DNA of 64,000 nt from Luteibacter yeojuensis (GTDB lineage: Bacteria > Pseudomonadota > Gammaproteobacteria > Xanthomonadales > Rhodanobacteraceae). The translations under genes and the position numbers were made by a program. Where the stretch lies: NCBI RefSeq assembly GCF_011742875.1, contig NZ_JAAQTL010000001.1, forward strand, positions 2,170,001 through 2,234,000. Direction: 5' to 3'. A model generated the notes under the pieces. It was not told where the DNA came from and did not search any database. It worked only from the letters and a program-made list of their open reading frames with translations. Positions 54,517-62,494 of the stretch are shown here, piece after piece. Position 1 is the first letter of the stretch; every line of letters begins with the position of its first letter.

Positions 54517-55209
54517 TCAGTCCTCGTCCGCTTCGTTGCGCGGGATGGCGAAGCGGTAACCGCGGCCACGCACGGTCTCGATCGGCTTGAGCGCGCTTTC
54601 CGGGTCCAGCTTACGGCGCAGACGGCCGATGAAGACTTCCAGGACGTTCGAGTCGCGGTCGAAATCCTGCTGGTAGATGTGCTCGGTGAGGTCGGCCTTC
54701 GAGACCAGCTCGCCGGCATGAAGCATCAGGTATTCCAGCACCTTGTATTCGTAGCTGGTGAGGTCGACCTGGCGTCCTTCGACGGTGACCGTCTGCGCCG
54801 TCGTGTCGAGCTTGATGGGGCCGCAGGCCAGCACGGGCTTCGACCAGCCGCTGGCGCGGCGCACCAGTGCGTTGATGCGCGCCAGCAGTTCCTCGACGTG
54901 GAACGGCTTCACCAGGTAGTCGTCGGCGCCGTACTTCAGACCCTCCACCTTGTCCTGCCAGCTCCCGCGGGCGGTGAGGATCAGGATGGGATAGCGCTGG
55001 CCGTGTTCGCGCAGCGCCTTCACCAGGTCCATGCCCGAGAGCTTGGGCAGGCCCAGGTCGATGATCGCGAGGTCGAATGGCACCTCGCGCCCCAGATAAA
55101 GGCCTTCTTCGCCGTCCTGGGCCGCATCGACGGCGAAACCGTCGCGCTTCAGGCGCGCGGCGAGGGTCTCGCGCAGCGGGGCCTCGTCCTCTACGAGCAG
55201 GATTCGCAT
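54517..55209 (-). CDS. OmpR/PhoP-family response regulator
   Basis: The 230-residue protein has a receiver domain with phosphorylated Asp52 in LAIIDLGLPKLSG, acidic pocket residues EDE near the start, and Lys in VKPFHVEEL near 102. A winged-helix OmpR domain follows (LTSYEYKVLEYLMLHAGELVSKADL, then NVLEVFIGRLRRKLD and VRGRGYRF). The ATG overlaps the stop of the PepSY gene (TGATG). The likely partner is the kinase downstream. Confidence 0.93.
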   Translation of the reverse strand: MRILLVEDEAPLRETLAARLKRDGFAVDAAQDGEEGLYLGREVPFDLAIIDLGLPKLSGMDLVKALREHGQRYPILILTARGSWQDKVEGLKYGADDYLVKPFHVEELLARINALVRRASGWSKPVLACGPIKLDTTAQTVTVEGRQVDLTSYEYKVLEYLMLHAGELVSKADLTEHIYQQDFDRDSNVLEVFIGRLRRKLDPESALKPIETVRGRGYRFAIPRNEADED

Positions 55210-55496
55210 CAATGTTTCTCCTTGTTGTCCCCGGCGTTGGCATCCAGGGGCTTGGCGGTTTCGGTACGGATCGGCACCACCTTGACGTGGCCGTCGAGGG
55301 TGAGGACCTTGACCCGGTATTCGGTGATCCGGCCGCGCTCGACGAGCCGCGTGTCCGCAGACAGCACTTTCCCCCCGGTGTCTTTCTGCACCTTGCTTAC
55401 CGCCTGCTCCAGCGACATCGACTGGTAAGCGGATGCGATGGAGGGCAGCGCAAGGCAGAACGCGGCGAAAAATAGCGGACGAAACGTGATTTTCAT
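55209..55496 (-). CDS. secreted PepSY-domain protein
   Basis: The 95-residue protein has a signal peptide (MKITFRPLFFAAFCLALPSIASA) and one PepSY-like unit: MSLEQAVSKVQKDTGGKVLSADTRLVERGRITEYRVKVLTLDGHVKVV. PepSY proteins near two-component systems are thought to inhibit peptidases or modulate the sensor. It leads the three-gene operon, coupled to the regulator by a one-base overlap. The AT-rich divergent region with the MarR gene probably holds its promoter. Confidence 0.85.
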   Translation of the reverse strand: MKITFRPLFFAAFCLALPSIASAYQSMSLEQAVSKVQKDTGGKVLSADTRLVERGRITEYRVKVLTLDGHVKVVPIRTETAKPLDANAGDNKEKH

Positions 55497-55615
55497 GTGG
55501 GGCGCAGGGGGAAGCCGGGACGAGCTGTTCGACCGATCATGCCGAGCCACGCCCCGCCCGAAGCTGAACGAAACCCGGATCGGCGCCCTATTTGCCGCCG
55601 TCTATTTAATAAAGT

Positions 55616-55640
55616 AAATTGACCATCAATCAAATTGACC
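55616..55640 (+). promoter_or_regulatory. operator-like alternating inverted repeats before the MarR gene
   Basis: AAATTGACC occurs twice (55616-55624 and 55632-55640), 16 bp apart. Inside, ATTGA, TCAAT and ATTGA alternate with 3-bp spacers, giving two overlapping inverted repeats. The flank TATTTAATAAAG (55603-55614) is very AT-rich and may be a promoter. It ends 10 bp before the MarR start. Confidence 0.5.
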
Positions 55641-55650
55641 GAAAACGGAC

Positions 55651-56118
55651 ATGACCGGCGAGCTACCCTGGTACGAAAACATCGTGGTCCCGGCCCTCCT
55701 CCGGCACGCTCGCGGGACCTATGGCACCGCCATGCGCCGTGCGCTCGGCGACGCGGGTTACGACGACATTCCGGAAAACGGACTCTACGTGATCGGTGGC
55801 CTGGCGATGGGCGCGGGGGATGCGCCGGTCGGGCGACTGGCGCAGGAGCTCCGGATCTCGAAGCAGGCGGCGGGGCAGCTCGTCGACGCCCTCGTCGTGC
55901 GAGGCTACGTCTCGCGCGAAAGCGACCCGACCGACCGGCGCAAGCTGATCGTCACGCTGACCGGGCGCGGTCGGGATGCCGCCGCCGTGCAAGGCGCCGC
56001 GCGCGACCGCATCGATGCCGAACTGCTCGCGCGTCTGGGCGATACCGGCCTTCGGGCGCTGAAGCGCGGACTCGGCGCACTCGTGGAGATCGGGCGGTCA
56101 CGGCATCCGCTCGAATAA
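55651..56118 (+). CDS. MarR-family transcriptional regulator
   Basis: The 155-residue protein has a MarR winged helix-turn-helix: VGRLAQELRISKQAAGQLVDALVVRGYV near residue 57 and the wing DPTDRRKLIVTLTGRG near 91. Its target is not clear; the nearest candidates are itself and the divergent PepSY operon. The start ATG follows a CGGAC-like weak site close to operator-like repeats. Its last 21 bases overlap the end of the convergent acetyltransferase gene. Confidence 0.85.
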   Translation: MTGELPWYENIVVPALLRHARGTYGTAMRRALGDAGYDDIPENGLYVIGGLAMGAGDAPVGRLAQELRISKQAAGQLVDALVVRGYVSRESDPTDRRKLIVTLTGRGRDAAAVQGAARDRIDAELLARLGDTGLRALKRGLGALVEIGRSRHPLE

Positions 56119-56604
56119 GGTCAGTGTCTTGCCGCGGTAGTCGGCCTCGTCGAACGGGCGATACCCGAGACGCTCGCCGAGCCGGACCGAGGGGGCATTC
56201 TGCGGGTCGATGAGGCAGACGGTGCGGCCTTTCCCGCGCCGCTCGAAGAACCACTCATGCACGGCCGTCAGGGCCTCGGTGCCGTAGCCCTTGCCGTGCG
56301 CGGCGCTGGCGAGCGCCCAGGCGCCCTCCGGGAAGGGATCGAAACGATCGCCCATGCCGCGGTGGAAATGCGCCAGACCCGCTTCGCCGACGAACCTGCC
56401 GCCATCCTTTTCGCGCAGGGTGAACAGGCCATACCCGAACGACGTCCAGTGGCCCACGTTCCGCAGCAGCTTGATCCACGTATCCTCCGGCGGCGAGCTG
56501 CCGCCGATGTAGTGCATCACCTTCGGATCCGTCCGCATGGCATTGCAGTCGTCGAAATCGGAGATGGCGCTGGGCGCGAGGATCAGGCGTTCGGTCACGA
56601 TCAT
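56098..56604 (-). CDS. GNAT-family N-acetyltransferase (RimJ/RimL type)
   Basis: The 168-residue protein begins TERLILAPSAISDFDD, the usual start of RimJ/RimL-like GNATs. It has the strand FVGEAGLAHFH and the acetyl-CoA loop AAHGKGYGTEAL near residue 103, then the conserved NAPSVRLGERLGYRP segment. The acceptor is unknown. It overlaps the end of the MarR gene by 21 bp tail to tail, and the dusA stop lies 10 bp upstream of its start. Confidence 0.88.
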   Translation of the reverse strand: MIVTERLILAPSAISDFDDCNAMRTDPKVMHYIGGSSPPEDTWIKLLRNVGHWTSFGYGLFTLREKDGGRFVGEAGLAHFHRGMGDRFDPFPEGAWALASAAHGKGYGTEALTAVHEWFFERRGKGRTVCLIDPQNAPSVRLGERLGYRPFDEADYRGKTLTLFERMP

Positions 56605-56614
56605 GCGGACTACC

Positions 56615-57685
56615 TCACGCGGCCTGGCGGAAAGCGGCGAGCGCGGACTCGATCAGTCCCCAATCCGCCCCCGGCAGGTGGGCCCCTTCGGAGAGCTGGC
56701 GGCGGAAACCGCGTGCGCCCGGCTCGCCCTGGTAGAGGCCGAGGATGTGCCGGGTGATGTGCTTGAGCTGGGTGCCGCGCGCCAGTTCGGCATCGATATA
56801 GATACGCATCCGCTCCAGCACGTCGGCGCGCCCCGGTAGCGGCGTGCCGTACAGGTCGGCCTCGATCCGGGCCAGCACGAACGGATCGTGATACGCCGCG
56901 CGGCCGAGCATCACGCCGTCCACGTGTTCGAGATGCTCGCGGACGGCCTCTACCGTGGTGATGCCGCCATTGATCACGACCGTGAGTTCCGGGAATTCCC
57001 GCTTCAGTCGGTAGACGCGTTCGTAGTCGAGTGGCGGGATCTCGCGGTTTTCCTTCGGGCTGAGCCCCTCGAGCCACGCCTTGCGTGCATGCACGACGAG
57101 GATACGGACGCCCGCCTCCACCATCGTGGTCGTGAAGCGCTGGAGGTCGGCGTATTCGTCCTGGTCGTCGACGCCGATGCGGCATTTCACCGTCACCGGA
57201 ACATCCACGGCCTCGGCCATCGCCCGCACGCAGGCGCCGACCAGGTCGGGCTCGCGCATCAGGCAGGCGCCGAACTTGCCCGACTGGACCCGGTCCGACG
57301 GGCAGCCGACGTTGAGATTGATCTCGTCGTACCCCGCCTCGGCGCCGAGCATGGCGGCCTTGGCGAGCTCCGCCGGATCGCTGCCGCCAAGCTGCAAGGC
57401 CACGGGATGCTCCTCATGGCTGTGCTCCAGCAGGCGCAGCTGGTTCCCGCGCACCAGGGCGGCGCTGGTCACCATCTCGGTATAGAGCCGGGCATGGGGC
57501 GACAGCAGACGGTGGAAGTACCGGCAGTGCCGGTCCGTCCAGTCCATCATGGGGGCGACGGTCAGGCGCAGGGAGTCGGCGTCGCACTGATTCCCCGTGC
57601 TATTCGCCTGATCTGCGATGCTTTTCTGGGTTTCCATTGCCGGCAATTTTAGCGCGCTTTGGGCGTTCTTTGCGGGCAGGTTCAT
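56615..57685 (-). CDS. dusA: tRNA-dihydrouridine(20/20a) synthase DusA
   Basis: DusA reduces U20/U20a of tRNAs using FMN and NADPH. The protein has the Dus start APMMDWTDRHCRYF, the ALQLGGSDP segment, and the catalytic Cys in NLNVGCPSDRVQSGKFGACLM. RIGVDDQDEYADL and VINGGITT follow. From this ATG it is 356 residues; an ATG at 57637 would give 340 and is also possible, since the first 40 residues are not conserved. The ATG at 57685 overlaps the stop of the decayed fic gene. Confidence 0.93.
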   Translation of the reverse strand: MNLPAKNAQSALKLPAMETQKSIADQANSTGNQCDADSLRLTVAPMMDWTDRHCRYFHRLLSPHARLYTEMVTSAALVRGNQLRLLEHSHEEHPVALQLGGSDPAELAKAAMLGAEAGYDEINLNVGCPSDRVQSGKFGACLMREPDLVGACVRAMAEAVDVPVTVKCRIGVDDQDEYADLQRFTTTMVEAGVRILVVHARKAWLEGLSPKENREIPPLDYERVYRLKREFPELTVVINGGITTVEAVREHLEHVDGVMLGRAAYHDPFVLARIEADLYGTPLPGRADVLERMRIYIDAELARGTQLKHITRHILGLYQGEPGARGFRRQLSEGAHLPGADWGLIESALAAFRQAA

Positions 57686-57995
57686 GCACTGGCCGCCCCA
57701 TTGGCCGGGATATCGTCGATAAACAGCCGCACGTACGGTTCATAGCGAAAGCGGCGATTGCGGGCATAGCCGGTCATCTCCAGCAATGCCCAGCTCCACC
57801 AGTTTGGCAACCAGCGTGTTCGCATCGGTGCTGGCGGAAATAGTGGGACAGGTAAAGCACGGGCTTATGCAGTACGCCGCCCTCGGTCAACAGGAAGGTA
57901 ATCAGCAGTCGACCCACACGGCCGTTGCCGTCCAGGAAAGGATGGATGGTTTCAAATTGCACATGCGCCAAGGCGATCTTCACCAAGGGTGGCAG
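57682..57995 (-). pseudogene. Fic-family protein remnant
   Basis: On the minus strand, [19 protein letters not shown] and then [19 protein letters not shown] give an intact Fic motif HPFxDGNGRxxR. After LYLSHYF the frame changes to one reading [16 protein letters not shown]. After one extra G, a third frame reads [25 protein letters not shown], which is a typical Fic C-terminal winged helix. The part before the motif is missing (a stop precedes it at about 58000), and the usual region between motif and winged helix is deleted. It is clearly non-functional. Confidence 0.85.
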
Positions 57996-58143
57996 AGACT
58001 AAAGAGCCAAATCTGGCCTGTATTCAACACAACCTACAACATGAACACCCTCCACCGCCGGCGAATCGGCAAGCCCTTCGGGAAGTGCCGGGACTTCCAT
58101 CCAATACGGGAAGGCCCTCCGGCGGTCGCCTGATCCACGGAGC

Positions 58144-59064
58144 TCAGCCTTCGCCGTAACTCCGCTCGATCAGCGGCTTGGCTTTTTCCAGGTCGGCCGC
58201 GGTGCGCACCGTCAACTCCAGGTCGCCCGTTCCCCAATGCCCGATCTGGCGCACGTCACGGCTGAAGCCCTCTTCCAGGGCAACGCTGTCGGGATCCAGT
58301 TTGAGCATCACGAGCATCTTGTTGGGGTACATCACCACGCTGGCGAAGTTCTTCAGTCTCCGGAACGCGGTGTAGAGCTTCAACCGTCGCTCGGTGACGT
58401 CATCGCCCAGTGCCAGCACATGGGTTGCCAAGCTGTCATAGATCGCGCGTGTTTCCGGCAGTGCCCCCGCGTACTGCTCGTCAAAGGTTTTGTCCTTGCC
58501 GGCCGTCTTCGGCGCGATACCAGGCTCGGCCACCGAGTTGGTCGCGGTGACATCCCCCACGCTTACCGCGTTTACCAGCTCCAGAAGCAGCAGGTCATCG
58601 GCAAACAGCTTGTACCGCAGCAGCTCGATGTTACGCGGGATCTGCTGCACGGCGTGCTGGTCGTAGCGGGTAAAGTCGGCCGCGATGCACAGCAGCCGCG
58701 TCCCGGACCAGTCGATCGTATCGGCCGCGTTCTTGCCCAACTGCTCCATCACCAGCCAGCGGAACTCGGCTTGGTGGTCCAGCAGCCAGTCCAGGTAGAA
58801 CAAGCCCTGGTTGATCACGTTTTCGTTGCTGTGACGCTTGTACTCCACGATCACCGGGCAGCCGTTCTCGTCCAGGCCCAGCGAATCTATCCGTCCCTTG
58901 TGGGTCTTGCCGGTGGCGTACTCACTGGCGAGGAAGCGCACGCCGAGGAAGGTCGGCATTTGCGATTCGATCAGCAACTGCAGCTGCCTTTCGACGACTG
59001 CCGCCCGCCCGGGCAGCTCCGAGGCGTTGCCGGCCGAGAGGCGGAATAACTGAATATCACTCAA
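58144..59064 (-). CDS. DUF5655 protein with an N-terminal nuclease-like fold
   Basis: The 306-residue protein has a PD-(D/E)xK-like core in residues 40-95, with GRIDSLGLDENGCPVIVEYKR holding the Asp and ExK residues. A VINQGLFYLDWLLDH segment follows. The C-terminal part (about 195-306) matches the DUF5655 pattern, ending with an ELTVRTAADLEKAKPLI motif. Homologues start MSDIQLFRL, so the TTG at 59064, 7 bases after GGGAGCG, was chosen. The frame is open for 48 more codons. It may act on DNA, perhaps in defence, which is an inference. Confidence 0.72.
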   Translation of the reverse strand: MSDIQLFRLSAGNASELPGRAAVVERQLQLLIESQMPTFLGVRFLASEYATGKTHKGRIDSLGLDENGCPVIVEYKRHSNENVINQGLFYLDWLLDHQAEFRWLVMEQLGKNAADTIDWSGTRLLCIAADFTRYDQHAVQQIPRNIELLRYKLFADDLLLLELVNAVSVGDVTATNSVAEPGIAPKTAGKDKTFDEQYAGALPETRAIYDSLATHVLALGDDVTERRLKLYTAFRRLKNFASVVMYPNKMLVMLKLDPDSVALEEGFSRDVRQIGHWGTGDLELTVRTAADLEKAKPLIERSYGEG

Positions 59065-59152
59065 CGGCTCGCTCCCAGGTACCGCATTGCAACGTTTTTG
59101 TCCACGGAGAACAACCGCTCCCGGTTGAACGAGCATGGACCGGACTACTTGT

Positions 59153-59590
59153 TCATGCCGCTTGGCGGCTCTCCAGCGGTTCCACGAACACGTTGATGCG
59201 ATAGCCAACCGCGGCCAGCGCTGCCTCGACCTGTTCCAGCTTGGACTTATGGGTCAGATCCAGCAGGCGCTCGACCTGCGGCGCATGCAAACCCAGTTTC
59301 CGGGCGAGATCCGACTTGCGCAGGCCCTTTGCCCGCATGGCCTCGTACAGCCCCACCTTCGCTACGTCGAGCGCCGGGAGCGAAACCCAGTATTCGCCGC
59401 GCTTTTTGTCGCTGGCCTCCGGGATGGGCTCGCGCCGGTCAATGAAGTCCTGGAGGATCAGGGCCACGGCATCAACCGACTCGCCCAGGGCATGCTCGAC
59501 GCTATCGCCTACGCTGTTGAACCCTTGCAGGTCGCGGCACGACGCCACGTACTGGTCGCCGTCCTTCGTAAGTTTGATTGCGTAACGCAT
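59153..59590 (-). CDS. hicB: HicB-family antitoxin
   Basis: The 145-residue protein has the HicB partial RNase H-like domain (MRYAIKLTKDGDQYVASCRDLQGFNSVGDSVEHAL) and a C-terminal helix-turn-helix (GLRKSDLARKLGLHAPQVERLLDL, residues 90-113). It would neutralise HicA and repress the operon. Here the hicA gene 25 bp upstream is frameshifted, so hicB is an orphan. The ATG follows GGAG; a GTG two codons earlier is possible. Confidence 0.9.
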   Translation of the reverse strand: MRYAIKLTKDGDQYVASCRDLQGFNSVGDSVEHALGESVDAVALILQDFIDRREPIPEASDKKRGEYWVSLPALDVAKVGLYEAMRAKGLRKSDLARKLGLHAPQVERLLDLTHKSKLEQVEAALAAVGYRINVFVEPLESRQAA

Positions 59591-59615
59591 AGTCACTCCA
59601 CTGCATGCCTCGGTC

Positions 59616-59784
59616 TTATTTCAGGCCGAGGTCTTTCAGGATGCTTTTCCGCAGGGGTTCCGGCATCTCTTTCGAACCATGGTTCGGGACGATGGAGGTC
59701 CTGCCGTTTAACCTAACTGCCACGCTGCCGCTCAAAGATCACGCCTTGCTGCCGAAGCCACCGTATAAACTCGCTGCACTTCAC
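59616..59784 (-). pseudogene. hicA: HicA-family toxin, frameshifted
   Basis: The minus strand reads VKCSEFIRWLRQQGVIFERQRGS and then a stop. One base further the frame continues RLNGRTSIVPNHGSKEMPEP and ends LRKSILKDLGLK. HicA proteins normally have about four residues such as HRHF between RGS and RLNG, including the catalytic His. The data fit a loss of about 11 bases that removes this His and shifts the frame. The start would be a GTG at 59784 or 59787, close to an AGGGAG site. It has no full-length product. Confidence 0.85.
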
Positions 59785-59822
59785 CACGCTCCCTGCTGCT
59801 CGTTGGCGCGAAGGCACTTTAC

Positions 59823-59855
59823 TAACATTTCTGTTATTTGTAAACATTTTTGTTA
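59823..59855 (-). promoter_or_regulatory. hicAB promoter with two palindromic operator candidates
   Basis: TAACATTTCTGTTA (59823-59836) and AAACATTTTTGTTA (59842-59855) are near-identical palindromes of TAACA-N4-TGTTA, centred 19 bp apart. On the minus strand TTTACA and TAAAGT are 17 bp apart across this region, a plausible promoter for hicA. The sites would overlap it, as expected for repression by HicB. Confidence 0.6.
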
Positions 59856-59983
59856 GTCCATACCTACCTCGTCAATGCGGAAAGCCATCGCGGTTACGCC
59901 TAAGTCTTAGTGGAGCGATGCGCCTAACTCACTTCGCCGGCCCCATCCATCACGGGGCTACCGTGAGGCGAAAGGCAGAGGGG

Positions 59984-60487
59984 TCACCGACACGCATCGA
60001 AACCCCACTCGCCGTGCAGCCGCGCGCTTTTCAGAGATTCCCTGACCTGCTCCATGAGAAAGCGGCGATGATCGGGATTCGCTTGTTCCCCGGCTGCCCT
60101 CGCGCAGGTCCGGGAAGCTTCCTCGATGACGTTCCTTGCCACGGCGAAGTGTTCGGCAGCCGCCGGTAGCGGTACGAGGAGGCGGCTCAAGTCCTCATGA
60201 CTCGGCCACTTCGCGGCATCTTCCAGTTCGATCGCGATTCTTGCATAGCGATCCGGATGTCCCTCGTGGCGCTCGAGCCGGTCCGCTTCTTCGATCCATC
60301 TTTCCAGCGCCGGCCCCAGGCGGTCGCGGTACTGCATGGCGAAAACATTTCCCCATAGATTGCCTTGCGCTTTCCGATCGCGGCGCAGTCGCCATGAGTC
60401 CCTGAGCGCGAGACACAGCGCCACGACGGTCGCGCCCACGGTACCGATGGCCGACCACATCTCCCAGTTCACCGCTTCGTTCGTCAT
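59984..60487 (-). CDS. membrane-anchored protein of unknown function (167 aa)
   Basis: The protein has one N-terminal hydrophobic segment (MWSAIGTVGATVVALCLAL, residues 9-27) followed by a charged, helical cytoplasmic part rich in Arg, Glu and His. This layout resembles small hypothetical proteins that begin with such an anchor in accessory regions. I do not recognise a family. The ATG beginning MTNEAVNWE was chosen. It lies between the hicAB operator region, 128 bp away, and the YVTN gene. Confidence 0.6.
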   Translation of the reverse strand: MTNEAVNWEMWSAIGTVGATVVALCLALRDSWRLRRDRKAQGNLWGNVFAMQYRDRLGPALERWIEEADRLERHEGHPDRYARIAIELEDAAKWPSHEDLSRLLVPLPAAAEHFAVARNVIEEASRTCARAAGEQANPDHRRFLMEQVRESLKSARLHGEWGFDACR

Positions 60488-60707
60488 GAAACCCTTTCCG
60501 CCTGCCACGGGTGTGCAACATACGACGTAACCCCTGGGGAAACTACCGGTAACGCCTCCTCTCTATGGTGACCCTGCGCAAATTCGGTAGGCAGGGGAGC
60601 ACGCCAACCGAGCGCTTGATTACGTTGTCCTCCCATGCCGGGGGCCGTCCCGCGGCATCGCTTCATGCCGGGTGTTTTCCGCCCACTACAACTTTGAGGT
60701 CACAACC

Positions 60708-61706
60708 ATGACGAACAGGCACACGACGTCTACCTCCCGCCGCTGGATCACCCCGACCGCGCGCTGCGCCCTGCCCCTTCTCCTGGCCGGTGTGGCACTG
60801 CCTGCCGCCGCCGGGTTCAATCCGAACGCCTACGTGGTGAACCAGTCCGACAACACCGTGTCGGTCATCAACACCCTCACCAACACGGTCACCGCGACCA
60901 TCGTCGTCGGCAACGCGCCGCAGGGCGTTGCCGTCAGCCGCGACGGTAGCAAGGTCTATGTCACCAATACCGTCGACAACACCGTCTCGGTCATCAAGGC
61001 CTCGACGAACTCGGTCATCGCTTCGGTTCCGGTTGGCGGCTTCCCCACTGCCGTGACCGTGAGCCCGGACGGCCGCTCGGCTTATGTCGCCAACGCGAAC
61101 GATTCGACCGTGTCGGTCATCGATACGGCCAGCAACACCGTCACGGCTTCGTATAACTCCGGCTTCCTGCCCTTCGCCGTGACGACGAGCCCTAACGGCA
61201 AGTTCGTCTACACCGCCAACTTCGGCGAGAATTCGGTCTCGGTCCTCAAGGCCGACGACGGCTCCACGGTCGCCACGGTGCCGGTCGGCGTGCAGCCGAT
61301 CAGCGTGGACGCCGGTCCCTTCGGCGCCCGCGTCTACGCGGCGAACCAGGGCTCGGGCAACGTGTCGGTCATCGACGCTTTGTCCAACCAGATGATGGAT
61401 ACGATCGCCGCCGGTAACGGTGCCGATGCCGTGGCCGCCGCCCTGCTCGGCACGCGCGCCTATGTGACCAACCTCTCCGACGGCACGGTGTCGATCATCG
61501 ACGCGATCCACAAGAACGTGCTCAAGACCGTGGCGGTGGGTGTCGCGCCGGATGCGGTGAACGTGAGTCTCACGCTCGGTCGTGTCTACGTCGCCAACTC
61601 CGGTTCGGGCACGGTCTCCGTGATCGACCCGCTGAAGAACGACAAGGTGATCGCCACGGTCGACGTCGGCAACTTCCCGGTCGCCGTGGCTACGCAGCCG
61701 CAGTAA
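60708..61706 (+). CDS. secreted YVTN-repeat beta-propeller protein
   Basis: The 332-residue protein has a signal peptide (cleavage near AAAG, about residue 36) and about seven units of a YVTN-type repeat. Examples are AYVVNQSDNTVSVINTLTN, VYVTNTVDNTVSVIKASTN and AYVANANDSTVSVIDTASN. Each ends in a VPVG or IVVG strand. These seven-bladed propellers are surface or periplasmic and of unknown role. A GAGG site lies 9 bases before the ATG, and a terminator follows the stop. Confidence 0.9.
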   Translation: MTNRHTTSTSRRWITPTARCALPLLLAGVALPAAAGFNPNAYVVNQSDNTVSVINTLTNTVTATIVVGNAPQGVAVSRDGSKVYVTNTVDNTVSVIKASTNSVIASVPVGGFPTAVTVSPDGRSAYVANANDSTVSVIDTASNTVTASYNSGFLPFAVTTSPNGKFVYTANFGENSVSVLKADDGSTVATVPVGVQPISVDAGPFGARVYAANQGSGNVSVIDALSNQMMDTIAAGNGADAVAAALLGTRAYVTNLSDGTVSIIDAIHKNVLKTVAVGVAPDAVNVSLTLGRVYVANSGSGTVSVIDPLKNDKVIATVDVGNFPVAVATQPQ

Positions 61707-61727
61707 GTTCTCGCTTGCTCAAGACCC

Positions 61728-61759
61728 AAGGGCCGCTCCTCGGGGAGCGACCCTTTTTT
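61728..61759 (+). terminator. rho-independent terminator of the YVTN gene
   Basis: AAGGGCCGCTCC pairs with GGAGCGACCCTT over a TCGG loop, with one C-A mismatch, and is followed by TTTTCC. It lies 22 bp after the YVTN gene stop and ends just before the stop of the convergent gene at 61763, which it may also serve. Confidence 0.85.
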
Positions 61760-61762
61760 CCT

Positions 61763-62491
61763 TCAATGGCGATGCATGTCCGCCGGGGTTCCATCCGACC
61801 AGGTCGATGATCCGACCAGGAACACCAGGATGGGCGGCAGCCCCTTGGATTCGGATGGGTCGGCGAACATGAACCAGTACGGGCTAGCCATCACCGGCGA
61901 GCCTTCCATGTTGGCACCCCAGTCCTTGGCGTCTTTGACCAGGGTGTCGAACATGACGTGAGGCATGTTGTGCTCCCCTTCGTCGGTCAGATACGACGAC
62001 TTGGACATCATGTAATCCATGGCACCGCTTTCGAGGGCCGGCAATTCCTTCCGGGCATAGGCTGCCCTGACGGCCGACAGCATGTCCGACTTGGACTTTC
62101 CCGCCATCGCCATTCCGGCACGCAGCTTGTAGATAGGCACGATGGAACGCGCGGCCTGCGGATTCAGGCAATCGGCCGCCCTGATCTTCGGATTCCAGAA
62201 TTCCGGCCAGTCGAAGGGCCCCGTCCAGCTTCTGGCCACCACACAGACGAATCCGTTCGTGCCTTCGGCCGCCGTCTCGTAGCCTTTCCGCCCGAGGACG
62301 AGAACCGTCGCGTCGCGGGAGATGGATGCCGGCGCCGCGCTTCGCGCCAGGGCAATTTCGGCGTCCCGGTCCGCCATGAGGTACTGGTCTATCGGCGCCA
62401 TCTTCGGATAAGGCGAGTCTTTCGACATCGCTTGCTGGGACATACCAAAGATGGCGAGCAGGATCAGGTTCGCGAGGCGCCTCCGGATCAT
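61763..62491 (-). CDS. secreted protein of unknown function (242 aa)
   Basis: The protein has a signal peptide (MIRRRLANLILLAIFGMSQQAMS) and a soluble mature part of about 220 residues. Segments include MAPIDQYLMADRDAEIALARSAAP, SWTGPFDWPEFWNPKIRAADCLNPQAARSI and SPYWFMFADPSESKGLPP. These recur in a group of secreted proteins I have seen in soil proteobacteria but cannot name. It starts just before the YCII-like gene ends on the same strand, 3 bp apart, so they form an operon. Confidence 0.7.
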   Translation of the reverse strand: MIRRRLANLILLAIFGMSQQAMSKDSPYPKMAPIDQYLMADRDAEIALARSAAPASISRDATVLVLGRKGYETAAEGTNGFVCVVARSWTGPFDWPEFWNPKIRAADCLNPQAARSIVPIYKLRAGMAMAGKSKSDMLSAVRAAYARKELPALESGAMDYMMSKSSYLTDEGEHNMPHVMFDTLVKDAKDWGANMEGSPVMASPYWFMFADPSESKGLPPILVFLVGSSTWSDGTPADMHRH

Positions 62492-62494
62492 GGG

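Noticed and set aside
57996..58143. Possible small gene between the fic remnant and the DUF5655 gene
   Set aside because: Short frames here have no ribosome site or similarity to anything; I see no feature in these 148 bp.
60488..60707. Possible small gene or RNA in the 220-bp gap before the YVTN gene
   Set aside because: No frame with start, ribosome site and coding-like codons, and no clear hairpin with a T run; it probably holds only promoters.
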